NCBI RefSeq assembly: GCF_017948485.1
Contig: NZ_JAFFSX010000001.1
Span: 558,001-622,000 of the forward strand
Direction of reading: 5' to 3'
DNA: 64,000 nucleotides
From: Streptomyces sp. GESEQ-35
GTDB lineage: Bacteria; Actinomycetota; Actinomycetes; Streptomycetales; Streptomycetaceae
Under the pieces are notes generated by a model, which saw nothing but the letters and a program-made list of their open reading frames with translations, was not told the DNA's origin and made no database searches. Shown piece after piece: positions 35,889-43,762 of this stretch. Numbering within the stretch: position 1 is the stretch's first letter; every line of letters begins with the position of its first letter. The translations under genes and the position numbers were made by a program.

Positions 35889-36272
35889 ATGGTTTCGGTA
35901 TTGCAGAACGTGGCGATCGACTGTGCGGATGCCTACGAGCTGGCTCTGTTCTGGAGCAGGGTCACCGGTCGTCCGCTGCATCCGGAGGACGAGCCAGGTG
36001 CCCTGGAGACTCAGGTAATGCTGGCGGAGGGCCCGGTGCTGTACTTCAACCAGGTACCCGAGACCAAGACGATCAAGAATCGGATCCACCTCTGCTTGCG
36101 CCCAGAGACCTCGCGTGAGCAGGAGGTGGAACGGCTCCTGGGCCTCGGTGCCACCTTCGTCACCGATCACCGAAATCCCGACGGCTCGGGCTGGGCGGTC
36201 CTTGCCGACCCCGAAGGCAACGAATTCTGCGTTCTTCGCAGCGAGTCCGACCGAGCCGCGACGACTGCCTGA
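35889..36272 (+). CDS. VOC (glyoxalase/bleomycin-resistance fold) family protein
   Basis: A 127-residue protein, the size of a single two-repeat VOC domain. The first repeat begins LQNVAIDCADAYELALFWSR with GRPLHPEDEPG. The second holds RIHLCLRPETSREQEVERLL and ends in SGWAVLADPEGNEFCVL, the typical DPEGNxFCVL end of the glyoxalase-like branch. Metal-ligand positions are partly altered, as in many members of this branch, so enzyme activity is uncertain. It lies 43 bases after the methyltransferase gene and may share its transcript. Confidence 0.88.
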   Translation: MVSVLQNVAIDCADAYELALFWSRVTGRPLHPEDEPGALETQVMLAEGPVLYFNQVPETKTIKNRIHLCLRPETSREQEVERLLGLGATFVTDHRNPDGSGWAVLADPEGNEFCVLRSESDRAATTA

Positions 36273-36291
36273 CGCTCACACGCCGCAACGT

Positions 36292-36303
36292 GACCGTACG
36301 GTC
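36292..36303. repeat. Perfect 12-bp palindrome between convergent genes
   Basis: GACCGTACGGTC lies between the stops of the VOC and CGNR genes. It is too short to be a confident terminator. Confidence 0.4.
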
Positions 36304-36323
36304 CACCGGCTGCGCCACGTCAC

Positions 36324-37046
36324 TCATCGCGGTTCCCCCCTGCGGTCCAGTACCGGGGACATTCTCGCGCCGTCGGCCGGAAGCCCAGCATCCGCGGGGA
36401 GTTGACGACCACGAAGACCGGGGAGGAGGGCCGCGTGGTGGCGGTGGTAGTGCCGGGCTACACGCGCACGGTTGCCGCACACCGGGGAGCACCATTCGCG
36501 GCGCGCGTGATTCTTGACGAAGAAGAGCGGGCAGTTCGGTGCCGGGCAGGGGTGCAGGCGCTCCAGGTCGGGTCCGGCGAAGAGGTCGACGGCCTGGTGC
36601 GCGATGAGCCGTACCGCGAGGTCCGGGGCCGTTCCGGAGCCCCGGTAGACACGTGACGGTGGCCCGTCGGCGGGCCAGACGAGCTCGGTCCAGGCCTGCG
36701 CGAGCGCGTTCAGCGTGCTGATCGCCTCCGGTCGCGCGAACTCCGCGGCGGTGGCCGGCGGGCGCGGATCCCGGGTCGCCTCCGATGCCAGTCTGCGCAG
36801 CGCGTCGCGCAACGCGCGCAGTGTTGCGGCGACCGGGCGCACCGCGTCCTCGTCCAATTCACCGGCGTCGATCCCGGCCTCGGTGCGGAATCGGTCGGCG
36901 ACCGCGCGCAGCCAGGCGGTGGCACCGGCATCGCTGTCGAGAGCGTCGTAGGTGCGCCCGCGGTCCATGGTGACGGTGTTCATCAGCTCGACCGGCAGCG
37001 GCTCCCCCAACAGCGTCGCGCCTCTGGTCACACCCTCGGTCGTCAT
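36324..37046 (-). CDS. CGNR zinc-finger (ABATE domain) regulator
   Basis: A 240-residue protein. ATG at 37044-37046 (MTTEGVTRGATLLGEPLPVE) is preferred because the upstream extension is low-complexity and contains the intergenic region. The N-terminal ABATE domain (ELMNTVTMDRGRTYDALDS) is followed by the C-terminal zinc finger CPAPNCPLFFVK to REWCSPVCGNRARVARHY, with four cysteines and the CGNR tetrad. These proteins are stress-responsive DNA-binding regulators in actinobacteria. A possible target, a gene that starts at 37286 on the other strand, appears truncated. Confidence 0.88.
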   Translation of the reverse strand: MTTEGVTRGATLLGEPLPVELMNTVTMDRGRTYDALDSDAGATAWLRAVADRFRTEAGIDAGELDEDAVRPVAATLRALRDALRRLASEATRDPRPPATAAEFARPEAISTLNALAQAWTELVWPADGPPSRVYRGSGTAPDLAVRLIAHQAVDLFAGPDLERLHPCPAPNCPLFFVKNHARREWCSPVCGNRARVARHYHRHHAALLPGLRGRQLPADAGLPADGARMSPVLDRRGEPR

Positions 37047-37431
37047 GACTCCGACGGTAACCGAACTAATGAATAAGCCGCATTGCATCCATTCGGCCGA
37101 GGTCGTCGGCCGCCAGGAAGGACCGCCACGGCGAGGTAATGGCCGGTATGTACAAGGGAAAATCCGGTTCATCACTCTGTAAATCGATCACTGGATCGGT
37201 GTAATCGGCACGCTTGCCGAGCCGCGGAGCGATCTAGCGTCGGAATGCACGGGGCCGCACGGACCAGAAAGGCATCGAGGCACACATGCCCATCCCGAAT
37301 ACCGACGTCATGCCCGACCACAAGTCCCCCCTGCCATCAACCGCCAGCCATGCGTTTGCACGATGCTATGCAGCAACTTGCCTGGCCCTGGGCCCGGTTG
37401 ACGATCATGTGGCACAGCTGTTCCCCATCTG
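37047..37431. other. Intergenic region with a possible 5' remnant of a deleted gene
   Basis: These 385 bases are less GC-rich around 37140-37210, where promoter-like TGTAAATCGATCAC occurs. AGAAAGG (about 37267) precedes the ATG at 37286, which opens MPIPNTDVMPDHKSPLPS. After about 18 codons the sequence no longer looks coding and then runs into the end of the phnZ-like gene on the opposite strand. The pattern fits a gene that started here, divergent from the CGNR regulator gene, and lost its body in a deletion. The evidence is weak. Confidence 0.3.
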
Positions 37432-37992
37432 TCACCGTGTCCTGACAGCGGTGGAGCGAGCAGCGCCGCACCGCTCGTGGGCCGCCAGCAGCTGGGCCAT
37501 GCTCAGCACCGGCCCGTTGGGGTCCTTGGCGGCGTCGTCCCAGCGGCGCAGCGCTACGGCGTCGGCGGCCATGGGGTGTGCTCGGAAGTCGGCGACCTCC
37601 TGCTCGTCCATGGGGCCGCCCTGACGCTTGAGCGAGGCGACCGATGCCGGGCTGAGCAGGGCGTGGTAGGCGGGATCGATGGTCACGAGGTAGCGCTTGG
37701 CCGGCACGTGCTGCCCGATGATCCACGCCGCGCGTTCGCTCAGGTGCTGTCGGGCGAAGGCGGCGCCCGCCAACTCGTGCGGCAGGCCCGGGTGTTCGGC
37801 GCGTACAGGCCCTGCCCTGCCGATGTCGTGCAGCGCGGCGGCGACCACCAGCTCGTCGTCCGCGCCGGCGTCCACGGCGAACCGGGCGGTCTGTAGTGCA
37901 TGGGTGCGCTGGTCGACCGCCTCTCCCCCGTAGGGAAGTCCGGCGAGGCCGTCGATGAGTTCGGCCAGTCGTGCGCTGGTGAGCCTGCTCAT
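37432..37992 (-). CDS. PhnZ-type HD-domain di-iron oxygenase
   Basis: A 186-residue protein, close to PhnZ length. The mixed-valence di-iron ligand set of PhnZ/MIOX-like oxygenases is intact: His31 (DQRTHALQ), His55-Asp56 (ALHDIG), His72 (LPHELAG), His95 (IGQHV) and Asp152 (RRWDDAAK). The PhnZ-specific Tyr21 and Glu24 (YGGE) with their three-residue spacing, and VPAKRYLVTIDP, also match. Known PhnZ enzymes oxidatively cleave the C-P bond of 1-hydroxyphosphonates made by the iron/2-oxoglutarate enzyme PhnY. No PhnY is in this window. It is the last gene of the phn operon, with ATGA overlap to the phosphatase gene. Acting as a phosphohydrolase on a C-P lyase product is an alternative. Confidence 0.85.
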   Translation of the reverse strand: MSRLTSARLAELIDGLAGLPYGGEAVDQRTHALQTARFAVDAGADDELVVAAALHDIGRAGPVRAEHPGLPHELAGAAFARQHLSERAAWIIGQHVPAKRYLVTIDPAYHALLSPASVASLKRQGGPMDEQEVADFRAHPMAADAVALRRWDDAAKDPNGPVLSMAQLLAAHERCGAARSTAVRTR

Positions 37993-38831
37993 GATTCCTC
38001 CGTGGTGGATCCCTGCCCGCGGATGGTGTCCGCCAGTTCCTCCGCCAGTTGGGGTGTTGCCGCCACCACCCCCGACCAGCGACGAGTGAGGTCGGTGTCG
38101 ATCTCCAGCGGTCGTCCGTGGACGTCGATCACCGCTCCGCCGGCCGCGGGTACGGTCACCATGGCGGCGGCGAGGTCGACGATCCTGTGGGTGTCGGAGC
38201 CGGCGTCGGCGAACGCGTCGGTCGACCCTTCAGCGACCAGGGCCGCTTCGAGGCAGCTGGTCGACAGGATCCGGATCCGGGCCGCCCGCTCGGCAACCCG
38301 CCACCAGGCGTCGGCGATGTGCTTCTGCGGGCGCAGCAGGCTCACCGCCGCGCCGTCGAGCTGCGTGCGTCCGTTGGTGCGGTACGCCGAGGGCTGCCCT
38401 GCCACCGTGTGCCAGCAGCGGCCGGTGTCCAGCCAGCAGGTGAGCGCCTCGACCGGCGCGCCGTCGACGGCGACGACTCCGGCGAAGGCCGACAGCGGGA
38501 CCCCGGCCGCGGCGTTCGCCGTACCGTCCACCGGGTCGGTGACCAGCGTCACCGCCGAGCCGTTGTCGATGCTGCCGAGCTCCTCGCTGAGCAGGTTGAT
38601 CCGGTGCGCGTCGACGACCTCGGCGATGGCGGTGTCCACCAGGATGTCGAGTCGCATCGTCGGCGTTCCGTCCGCACCCAGCTGGACCTTCTCGGCCAGT
38701 TGGGCGCGGTCGTACCGTTCGCGGGCGGTCCGGAAGGCAGCCACGGCCGCCTGTGTCGCATCGGCCAGCGCGGGATGGACGCCGGCGGGCAGCTGCGGTG
38801 CGGGGACGGGCCACATGATCTTGGTGCTCAT
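37989..38831 (-). CDS. Inositol-monophosphatase-family phosphatase in the phn operon
   Basis: A 280-residue protein. Metal-binding motifs of the lithium-sensitive phosphatase family are present: the first acidic pair around LDILVDTAIA, Glu in LLSEELGS (about 83-84), DPVDGTAN (Asp99 to Thr104), and the late Asp in SDTHRIVDLAAAMVTVP with PAAGGAVID. It overlaps phnM and the phnZ-like gene by ATGA at both ends, so it is a true member of the operon. No such enzyme is part of the E. coli phn set. I infer that it dephosphorylates a ribose phosphate intermediate of the C-P lyase pathway, possibly ribose 1,5-bisphosphate. Inositol or PAP phosphatase activity cannot be excluded. Confidence 0.85.
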   Translation of the reverse strand: MSTKIMWPVPAPQLPAGVHPALADATQAAVAAFRTARERYDRAQLAEKVQLGADGTPTMRLDILVDTAIAEVVDAHRINLLSEELGSIDNGSAVTLVTDPVDGTANAAAGVPLSAFAGVVAVDGAPVEALTCWLDTGRCWHTVAGQPSAYRTNGRTQLDGAAVSLLRPQKHIADAWWRVAERAARIRILSTSCLEAALVAEGSTDAFADAGSDTHRIVDLAAAMVTVPAAGGAVIDVHGRPLEIDTDLTRRWSGVVAATPQLAEELADTIRGQGSTTEES

Positions 38832-40057
38832 CGCGTCTCCTGCGACACGTAGGCGGAATCGGTCGTACGGGCCCGGAGCACAGCGGCGACGACCGGCCAG
38901 GGACGGCCCGGCGCGGCCAGCACCAGGTCGGCCCGCTGCCCCGGCGCGAGCCGGCCCCGGTCCGGCAATCCGGCCACCTCGGCGGCCCCGGAGGTCACCA
39001 GCCCGACGGCGGCGGGCAGCGTGGTCAGGCCTTCCGCGGCGAGCAGCAGCGCCGCCGCCAGCAGGCCCGACGGCAGGTAGTCCGAGGCGAGGGCGCCGAC
39101 CAGGCCGCGGGACACCAGCTCCCGGCCCGAGGCGTTGCCGTTGTGCGAGTGTCCGCGCAGGACGTTGGGGGCGCCCATCACCGTGGGCATGTCCCGCTCG
39201 CGGGCGGCCTCGGCCGCGGCGAGGGTGGTGGGGAACTCGGCCACGTCACCGCCGCGCTCTTGCAGTGCCGCCACTTCCTCGGCGGAGCTGGGGTCGTGGC
39301 CGAGCAGCCGGATCCGGCCCGCCGTGGCCCGCTCACCGAGCCAGTCGAGCGCCTCCTCCCGGATGTCCAGCCGGCCGTCCCGGTCCTCGATCAGCCGGTC
39401 GACATGGTCGCGGGCCTCGTCCTCCGACATGCCGCGCGTGCCCATGAGGTACTTCTCGTAGTAGCGGCGGTCGGCGTACTGCCCCTGCCCCGGCGTGTGG
39501 TCCTCGTGCGAGACGAGGGCGACGCCGTCGACCGAGTCGAGCCTTCGGCGCAGCGCTGCCAGGCCTTCCGGGCAGCGCACGTCGAGCCGGTGCAGGATCC
39601 GGTGGTCCACCATGCCGTCCGTACGGCCCTCGACCACGCGGCAGATCTGCTCCGTGGTCTCCACGCTGCGCAACAGCCCACGGCCGTGACTCTGCTCGTA
39701 CGCCGCGCCGTGGAACGCCGTGGTGACGCCGGCCGCGCGCAGCTTGCCCTCGAACGACAACAGGGCGAATTCCAGGGGTAGTTCGGCTCCCGGTCGGGGC
39801 AGCCGTTCCTTCTCCAGTCCGTCGCTGTGTACATCCACCAAGCCGGGCAGGCAGAGCAGGCCCTGGCCGTCCACGTCGGCTTCCACGCCGGCCGGATGCG
39901 GCTCGACGGCGGCGATCCTGCCGTCCCTGACCGCCACCAACGCGTTGTCCAGCACCCGGTCCGCGAGCACGGCACGTACATGCCCGAGCACGTAGTCGGC
40001 GGGCGGAGCGCCCAGGGTCCAGCCCTGTGCGAGGGGTTGGGCAAGGCCCATACTCAT
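38828..40057 (-). CDS. phnM: PhnM, ribose 1-methylphosphonate 5-triphosphate diphosphatase
   Basis: A 409-residue amidohydrolase-fold enzyme. It begins with VLGHVRAVLADRVLDNALVA and the metal site LPGLVDVHSDGLEKER, in which PhnM has HSD rather than the usual HxH. It also has GVTTAFHGAAYEQSHGRGLL, VSHEDHTPGQGQYADRRYY, LLGHDPSS and LASDYLPSGLLAA with the catalytic Asp region. PhnM removes pyrophosphate from the nucleotide-derived phosphonate intermediate to give the substrate of PhnJ. ATGA overlap with phnL upstream and with the phosphatase gene downstream. The N-terminal MSMG allows a start two codons later. Confidence 0.94.
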   Translation of the reverse strand: MSMGLAQPLAQGWTLGAPPADYVLGHVRAVLADRVLDNALVAVRDGRIAAVEPHPAGVEADVDGQGLLCLPGLVDVHSDGLEKERLPRPGAELPLEFALLSFEGKLRAAGVTTAFHGAAYEQSHGRGLLRSVETTEQICRVVEGRTDGMVDHRILHRLDVRCPEGLAALRRRLDSVDGVALVSHEDHTPGQGQYADRRYYEKYLMGTRGMSEDEARDHVDRLIEDRDGRLDIREEALDWLGERATAGRIRLLGHDPSSAEEVAALQERGGDVAEFPTTLAAAEAARERDMPTVMGAPNVLRGHSHNGNASGRELVSRGLVGALASDYLPSGLLAAALLLAAEGLTTLPAAVGLVTSGAAEVAGLPDRGRLAPGQRADLVLAAPGRPWPVVAAVLRARTTDSAYVSQETR

Positions 40058-40800
40058 GCGGCTTCCTCCAGTGTCTCGGCAGGCGTGCCCTGCCGTGCGA
40101 TCAGGCCATCCCTGACGAACACCACGCGGGAGGCGAGCCGCCGGATGGCGTCCATGTCGTGGAAGACGGCCAGGACCGCGACGCCCTGTCCCGCCAGTGA
40201 ATCGATGAGTTCCAGTGCGGCCTCTCGGTTGGCGGGGTCCAGCGCCGAGACCGGCTCGTCGAGCAGCAGCAGCCGGGGTGGCTCGACGGTACCGGCGGCG
40301 AGGTTCACCCGCTGGCGCTCACCGCCGGAGAGGACACCGCAGTCGACGTCCCACAGGGCCTCGTCCAGGTTCAGTCGCCGCAGTGCGGCGGCCGCGGCAT
40401 CCCGCGACTCGGCACGATCGAGTCCGCGCCGCCGGGCGATCGCGGCGACCACTTCCAGCGGCCCGGTACGCGGAGGGGCGGCGAGGAACTGCGAGACGTA
40501 GCCGAACTCCCGGCCGCGCAGCCGCGCCATCTCGCGGTCGGGCAGTTCGGTCAGCTCGACCGGACCGGCCGCTGTGTGCAGCAGCACCGAACCGGAGTCC
40601 GGGAGATATGTGCGGTACACACAGCGCAGCAGCGAGGACTTGCCCGCCCCGCTGGGGCCGGCGAGAGCGACGTGCTCCCCCTCGTGTACGTCGAGATCGA
40701 CGCCGTGCAGCGACGGTACGGTCCGGCCGTCGATGCTGTGCAGGGTGAAGGACTTGCGCAGTGCGCGCACCGACAGAACGGCGTTGTCCACCGGGCTCAC
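40054..40800 (-). CDS. phnL: PhnL, ABC-type ATPase of the C-P lyase complex
   Basis: A 248-residue ABC ATPase. Walker A is GPSGAGKSS, the signature is LSGGERQRV, Walker B is LLLLDEPVSALD and the H-loop is VFHDMD. PhnL-specific segments include CVYRTYLPDSGSVLLHT and REFGYVSQFLAAPPR. It has no membrane partner. In E. coli PhnL binds on top of PhnK on the core complex and is needed for phosphonate use in vivo. GTG at 40798-40800 overlaps the stop of phnJK (GTGA), so the two are coupled and likely made in fixed ratio. Confidence 0.93.
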   Translation of the reverse strand: MSPVDNAVLSVRALRKSFTLHSIDGRTVPSLHGVDLDVHEGEHVALAGPSGAGKSSLLRCVYRTYLPDSGSVLLHTAAGPVELTELPDREMARLRGREFGYVSQFLAAPPRTGPLEVVAAIARRRGLDRAESRDAAAAALRRLNLDEALWDVDCGVLSGGERQRVNLAAGTVEPPRLLLLDEPVSALDPANREAALELIDSLAGQGVAVLAVFHDMDAIRRLASRVVFVRDGLIARQGTPAETLEEAA

Positions 40801-42647
40801 CTCCGTGCCGCGGCGACCAGCCGCTGCGTGTAGGGATGGTGCGGATCGTGGAAGAGCTGGTCGGTCAGGCCCTGTTCGACCACCCGGCCCAGCTGCATGA
40901 CGAGCGTGCGGTCGGTCAGCGCCTCGATGACGGAGAAGTCGTGGCTGACCACCACCGCGGCGACGTCGCGCTCGGCGAGCAGGCTGCGCAGCAGGTCGAG
41001 TACTCCGGCGGCGACCGAGGCGTCGAGGCCCGTGGTCGGTTCGTCGAGCAGCAGCACGGGCGGTTCCGTGGCGAGCGCCTTGGCGATCTGGACCCGTTGC
41101 CGCATCCCTCCCGAGAAGGTGTGCACCGGGTCGTCCATCCGGGCCAGCGGCACTTCGACCCGGTCGAGGAGTTCGGCGGCCCGGCGCCGGATGTCGTGGT
41201 AGCCGCGCCGGCCCGCCGCGGTGAGGCGTTCGGCGATGTTGCCGCCTGCGGAGACGCGCAGGTCGAGTCCGGCGGCCGGGTCCTGGTGGACGACGGCCAT
41301 CGTGCCGATCCGCAGCCGTCGTCGTACGGCGGCGGGCAGTTCGAGTACGTCGGACATACCGTCGTCGACCGTGGCCAGGTGAACCCGGCCTGCCGTGGCC
41401 GGCTCGTCACCGACCGCGCAGCGCAGCACGGTCGACTTGCCGGAGCCGGATTCGCCGATCACGCCGAGGGCTTCGCCCGGGGCCACGTCGAAGGAGACGT
41501 CCCAGGCCGCCACCACCGCACCGGTGGCCGGGCTGATGGCGGTGCCGTGCTCCGGTCCCGTCCCGGGCACCGCTGCCGCGCCACCGGAGCCGTGGACCTT
41601 GCCGATGCCTTCGACCCGCAGGGCCCATTCGGGGCCCGCGGTTGAGGTCCGGCGCGGGGATTCGGCTCGTTCGTCCGTACGCGCTTCCGGCGGCGGGGTG
41701 GAGCGGCGCGCCCGGGCCTGAGGGGCGGGCAGCAGATCCATCGGCGCCCGGCGACGGTGCGCGGCCGTGTCGGCGTCCTGCTCCTGCACTCGCGCACACC
41801 ACTCGGTGTCGCTACAGGCGAGGTTGCCCTCGGTGCCGGCGTCCACGAGGTAGACGTCGTCGCTGCCGCAGAACTTGCAGATCGCGCCGGGTGTGTGCTC
41901 GACCTCGAAGGGGACGTCGTCGAAGGTGAGCGGCCGGACGTCGGTGTGCGGAGGCACCGCGTAGATGCGTTTCTCGCGGCCCGCGCCGAAGAGGTTGAGG
42001 TGCTGGGACCGGTGCAGCCGGGGGACGTCCCAGCGTGGGATCGGGCTGGTCGCCATGACGTAGCGGCCGCCGACCAGCACCGGGTATCCGGTACTCGCGG
42101 TGATCATGCCGTTGCGGACGATGTCCTCGTAGAGACTGACCCACATCGCGGAGTAGTCGCCCTCGGCGTGCATGCGGGCGCACTCGGCGACCGATTTCTG
42201 CACTCCGCGCAGCGGTTCGGGCACGGGGACCTGGTAGACCAGCACGTGTTGAGCGCCCAGCGCCTCTTCGGGGACGCGATGGCGGGTCTGCACCACGGTG
42301 GCCTCCCTGGTGTCGGCCGACTCGCCGCAGCGCGTGGTCTGCGCGATCAGCCGGCGCAGGTTGGTGGCGTTCACTCCGGCGTCGTCGCCCTGGTCGATCA
42401 CCTTCACGGTGTCGTCGGCGCCGATCACCGCCAGTGTGACCTGGAGACCGCCCGAACCCCAGCCGCGGGCCACGGGCATCTCCCGGGAACCGAAGGGGAC
42501 TTGATAGCCGGGGACGCAGACCGCGGTCAGCGAGGCTCGGCGGATCTCACGCTTCGCGCTCTCGTCGAGGAGTCCGGCGGGCGGGCTGCCCGCGTCGGCC
42601 TCGCCGACCAGCATGCCGATCGCGGAGGTGTGTGCCGTGGTCGTCAT
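40797..42647 (-). CDS. phnJK: PhnJ-PhnK fusion: radical SAM C-P lyase joined to its ABC ATPase
   Basis: A single 616-residue open frame. Residues 1-290 are PhnJ: the glycyl-radical Gly47 in PGYQVPFGSREMP, GAGREKRIYAVPP, and the iron-sulfur/catalytic cysteines Cys257, Cys260 (CKFCGS), Cys278 and Cys284 (ACSDTEWC), matching E. coli Gly32, Cys241, Cys244, Cys266 and Cys272. A polar, Arg/Pro/Ala-rich linker spans about 291-338. Residues 340-616 are PhnK: Walker A GESGSGKST (398-406), signature FSGGMRQRVQ (511-520), Walker B VLLLDEP (531-537) and H-loop His569. In E. coli these are separate proteins and PhnK docks on PhnJ. ATG at 42645-42647 follows AAAGGA and overlaps the phnI stop. No stop or frameshift sign lies between the two halves. 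Confidence 0.93.
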   Translation of the reverse strand: MTTTAHTSAIGMLVGEADAGSPPAGLLDESAKREIRRASLTAVCVPGYQVPFGSREMPVARGWGSGGLQVTLAVIGADDTVKVIDQGDDAGVNATNLRRLIAQTTRCGESADTREATVVQTRHRVPEEALGAQHVLVYQVPVPEPLRGVQKSVAECARMHAEGDYSAMWVSLYEDIVRNGMITASTGYPVLVGGRYVMATSPIPRWDVPRLHRSQHLNLFGAGREKRIYAVPPHTDVRPLTFDDVPFEVEHTPGAICKFCGSDDVYLVDAGTEGNLACSDTEWCARVQEQDADTAAHRRRAPMDLLPAPQARARRSTPPPEARTDERAESPRRTSTAGPEWALRVEGIGKVHGSGGAAAVPGTGPEHGTAISPATGAVVAAWDVSFDVAPGEALGVIGESGSGKSTVLRCAVGDEPATAGRVHLATVDDGMSDVLELPAAVRRRLRIGTMAVVHQDPAAGLDLRVSAGGNIAERLTAAGRRGYHDIRRRAAELLDRVEVPLARMDDPVHTFSGGMRQRVQIAKALATEPPVLLLDEPTTGLDASVAAGVLDLLRSLLAERDVAAVVVSHDFSVIEALTDRTLVMQLGRVVEQGLTDQLFHDPHHPYTQRLVAAARR

Positions 42648-43762
42648 CGGCAGTCCTTTCCGGCAGGCTCGGCGATCCGCGCGGGCGGGTCCTCGCCCGC
42701 CTCGGCGGCGGCCCGCATGGCTTGCTTGCGCTCGACCATCGAGCGGAACGTGACGTAGTGAGGGAGCTTCAGATGCTCCAGGAAGCCACCGGAGTCGAGG
42801 CCGTCGATGGTCATCAGGAGCAGTTGCTCCAGCGGCCCGCTGCGGCCGAACCGGCGGTTGGCGATGTCCAGGTTGGCCATGGCGATCGCCTTGCGCTCGT
42901 TGTGCCCGAAGCACAGCCCGTAGCCGACGTCGAAGCGCGTACGGTCCTCGTCGGCACCGTCCAGATCCTCGATGGCCTCGGCCTCGGTGACCCGGAATTC
43001 GCCGACGGCGACCGGGTTTCCGGTGTGCGGATGGCGCACGCGCAGGGGCAGCCGTCCGTGCCGAAGCTCACCGAGGGTGATCTCGTGGACGTCTCCGTCG
43101 GGGCCGAGGATCGACCGGTACCAGAGCGCCACCAGGGCTCCCGTCTCGGACCGGGCCATGGCCGCCAGCACGGCGGAGCGCTCGGCGGGGGGCCGGGCGG
43201 GCTTCCTGGTGATGTCGTGCGGCTCCGGGTCGTCGTGGGCCGGCTGCTCCTCGACCAGGTCCAGCTTCCTGAGCAGGTCGAGGAACCGGCGCGGTCGGCG
43301 CTGCTCGTCGGTGCGCCGCTCGCCGTCCCGGCTCTCCCGCTCCGGCAGTTGCCCGGGGGGCCCGGTCGGCTGCTCCAGGAGACGCCCGGTGTAGTCGGAG
43401 GTACGGCCGAGCAGTTGCGGGCCGTCCGGTTGGCGGAACGCCGGCACGATGCGGCGCAGGATCGCCATCTCGTCCGGGTCGACGGGTTCGCTGATCGCCA
43501 GCCGGGGAAGGGTGGACCGCTTGGCCCGCAGCAGGTGCGAGGCTTCCAGCGTGTCCCCTTCGGCCTGGCGGAACGCGGCGGCGGCGGTCGCTTCGTCGTA
43601 GAGCCCGGCCTCACCCATCACGCGGTCGACGGCGAGCCGGAACCGGCTGGTGATCTGCTCTGTCGACGCCCATGGTGAGGGCGCGTGGTCACGCTTGCGG
43701 CGGACCAGGTCCTCCGCGGCGAGAATCGCCTCAAGACCTCCGCGTGCTCCCGAGTACCCCAT
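42644..43762 (-). CDS. phnI: PhnI, ribose 1-methylphosphonate 5-triphosphate synthase core subunit
   Basis: A 372-residue protein, as in E. coli (354). It starts MGYSGARGGLEAILAAEDLV, the conserved PhnI beginning, with LDIANRRFGRSGPLEQLLLMTIDGLDSGGF and LKLPHYVTFRS near the end. PhnI, helped by PhnG, PhnH and PhnL, displaces the base of ATP with the phosphonate. The ATG overlaps the phnH stop (TGATG, 43760-43764) and GAGGAGG lies within the end of phnH. A Pro/Glu/Arg-rich segment around residues 150-190 looks like a lineage-specific insertion. Confidence 0.94.
   Translation of the reverse strand: MGYSGARGGLEAILAAEDLVRRKRDHAPSPWASTEQITSRFRLAVDRVMGEAGLYDEATAAAAFRQAEGDTLEASHLLRAKRSTLPRLAISEPVDPDEMAILRRIVPAFRQPDGPQLLGRTSDYTGRLLEQPTGPPGQLPERESRDGERRTDEQRRPRRFLDLLRKLDLVEEQPAHDDPEPHDITRKPARPPAERSAVLAAMARSETGALVALWYRSILGPDGDVHEITLGELRHGRLPLRVRHPHTGNPVAVGEFRVTEAEAIEDLDGADEDRTRFDVGYGLCFGHNERKAIAMANLDIANRRFGRSGPLEQLLLMTIDGLDSGGFLEHLKLPHYVTFRSMVERKQAMRAAAEAGEDPPARIAEPAGKDCR

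Noticed and set aside
35057..36272. Methyltransferase and VOC genes as part of the glycan operon
   Set aside because: They have their own ribosome binding sites, a gap of over 100 bases after the GH2 gene and no functional link to sugar use.
40797..42647. PhnJ-PhnK fusion as an assembly error
   Set aside because: The frame is open through a linker with normal codon bias and no stop, and ribosome binding sites and four-base overlaps exist only at the outer ends. An error cannot be fully excluded without reads.
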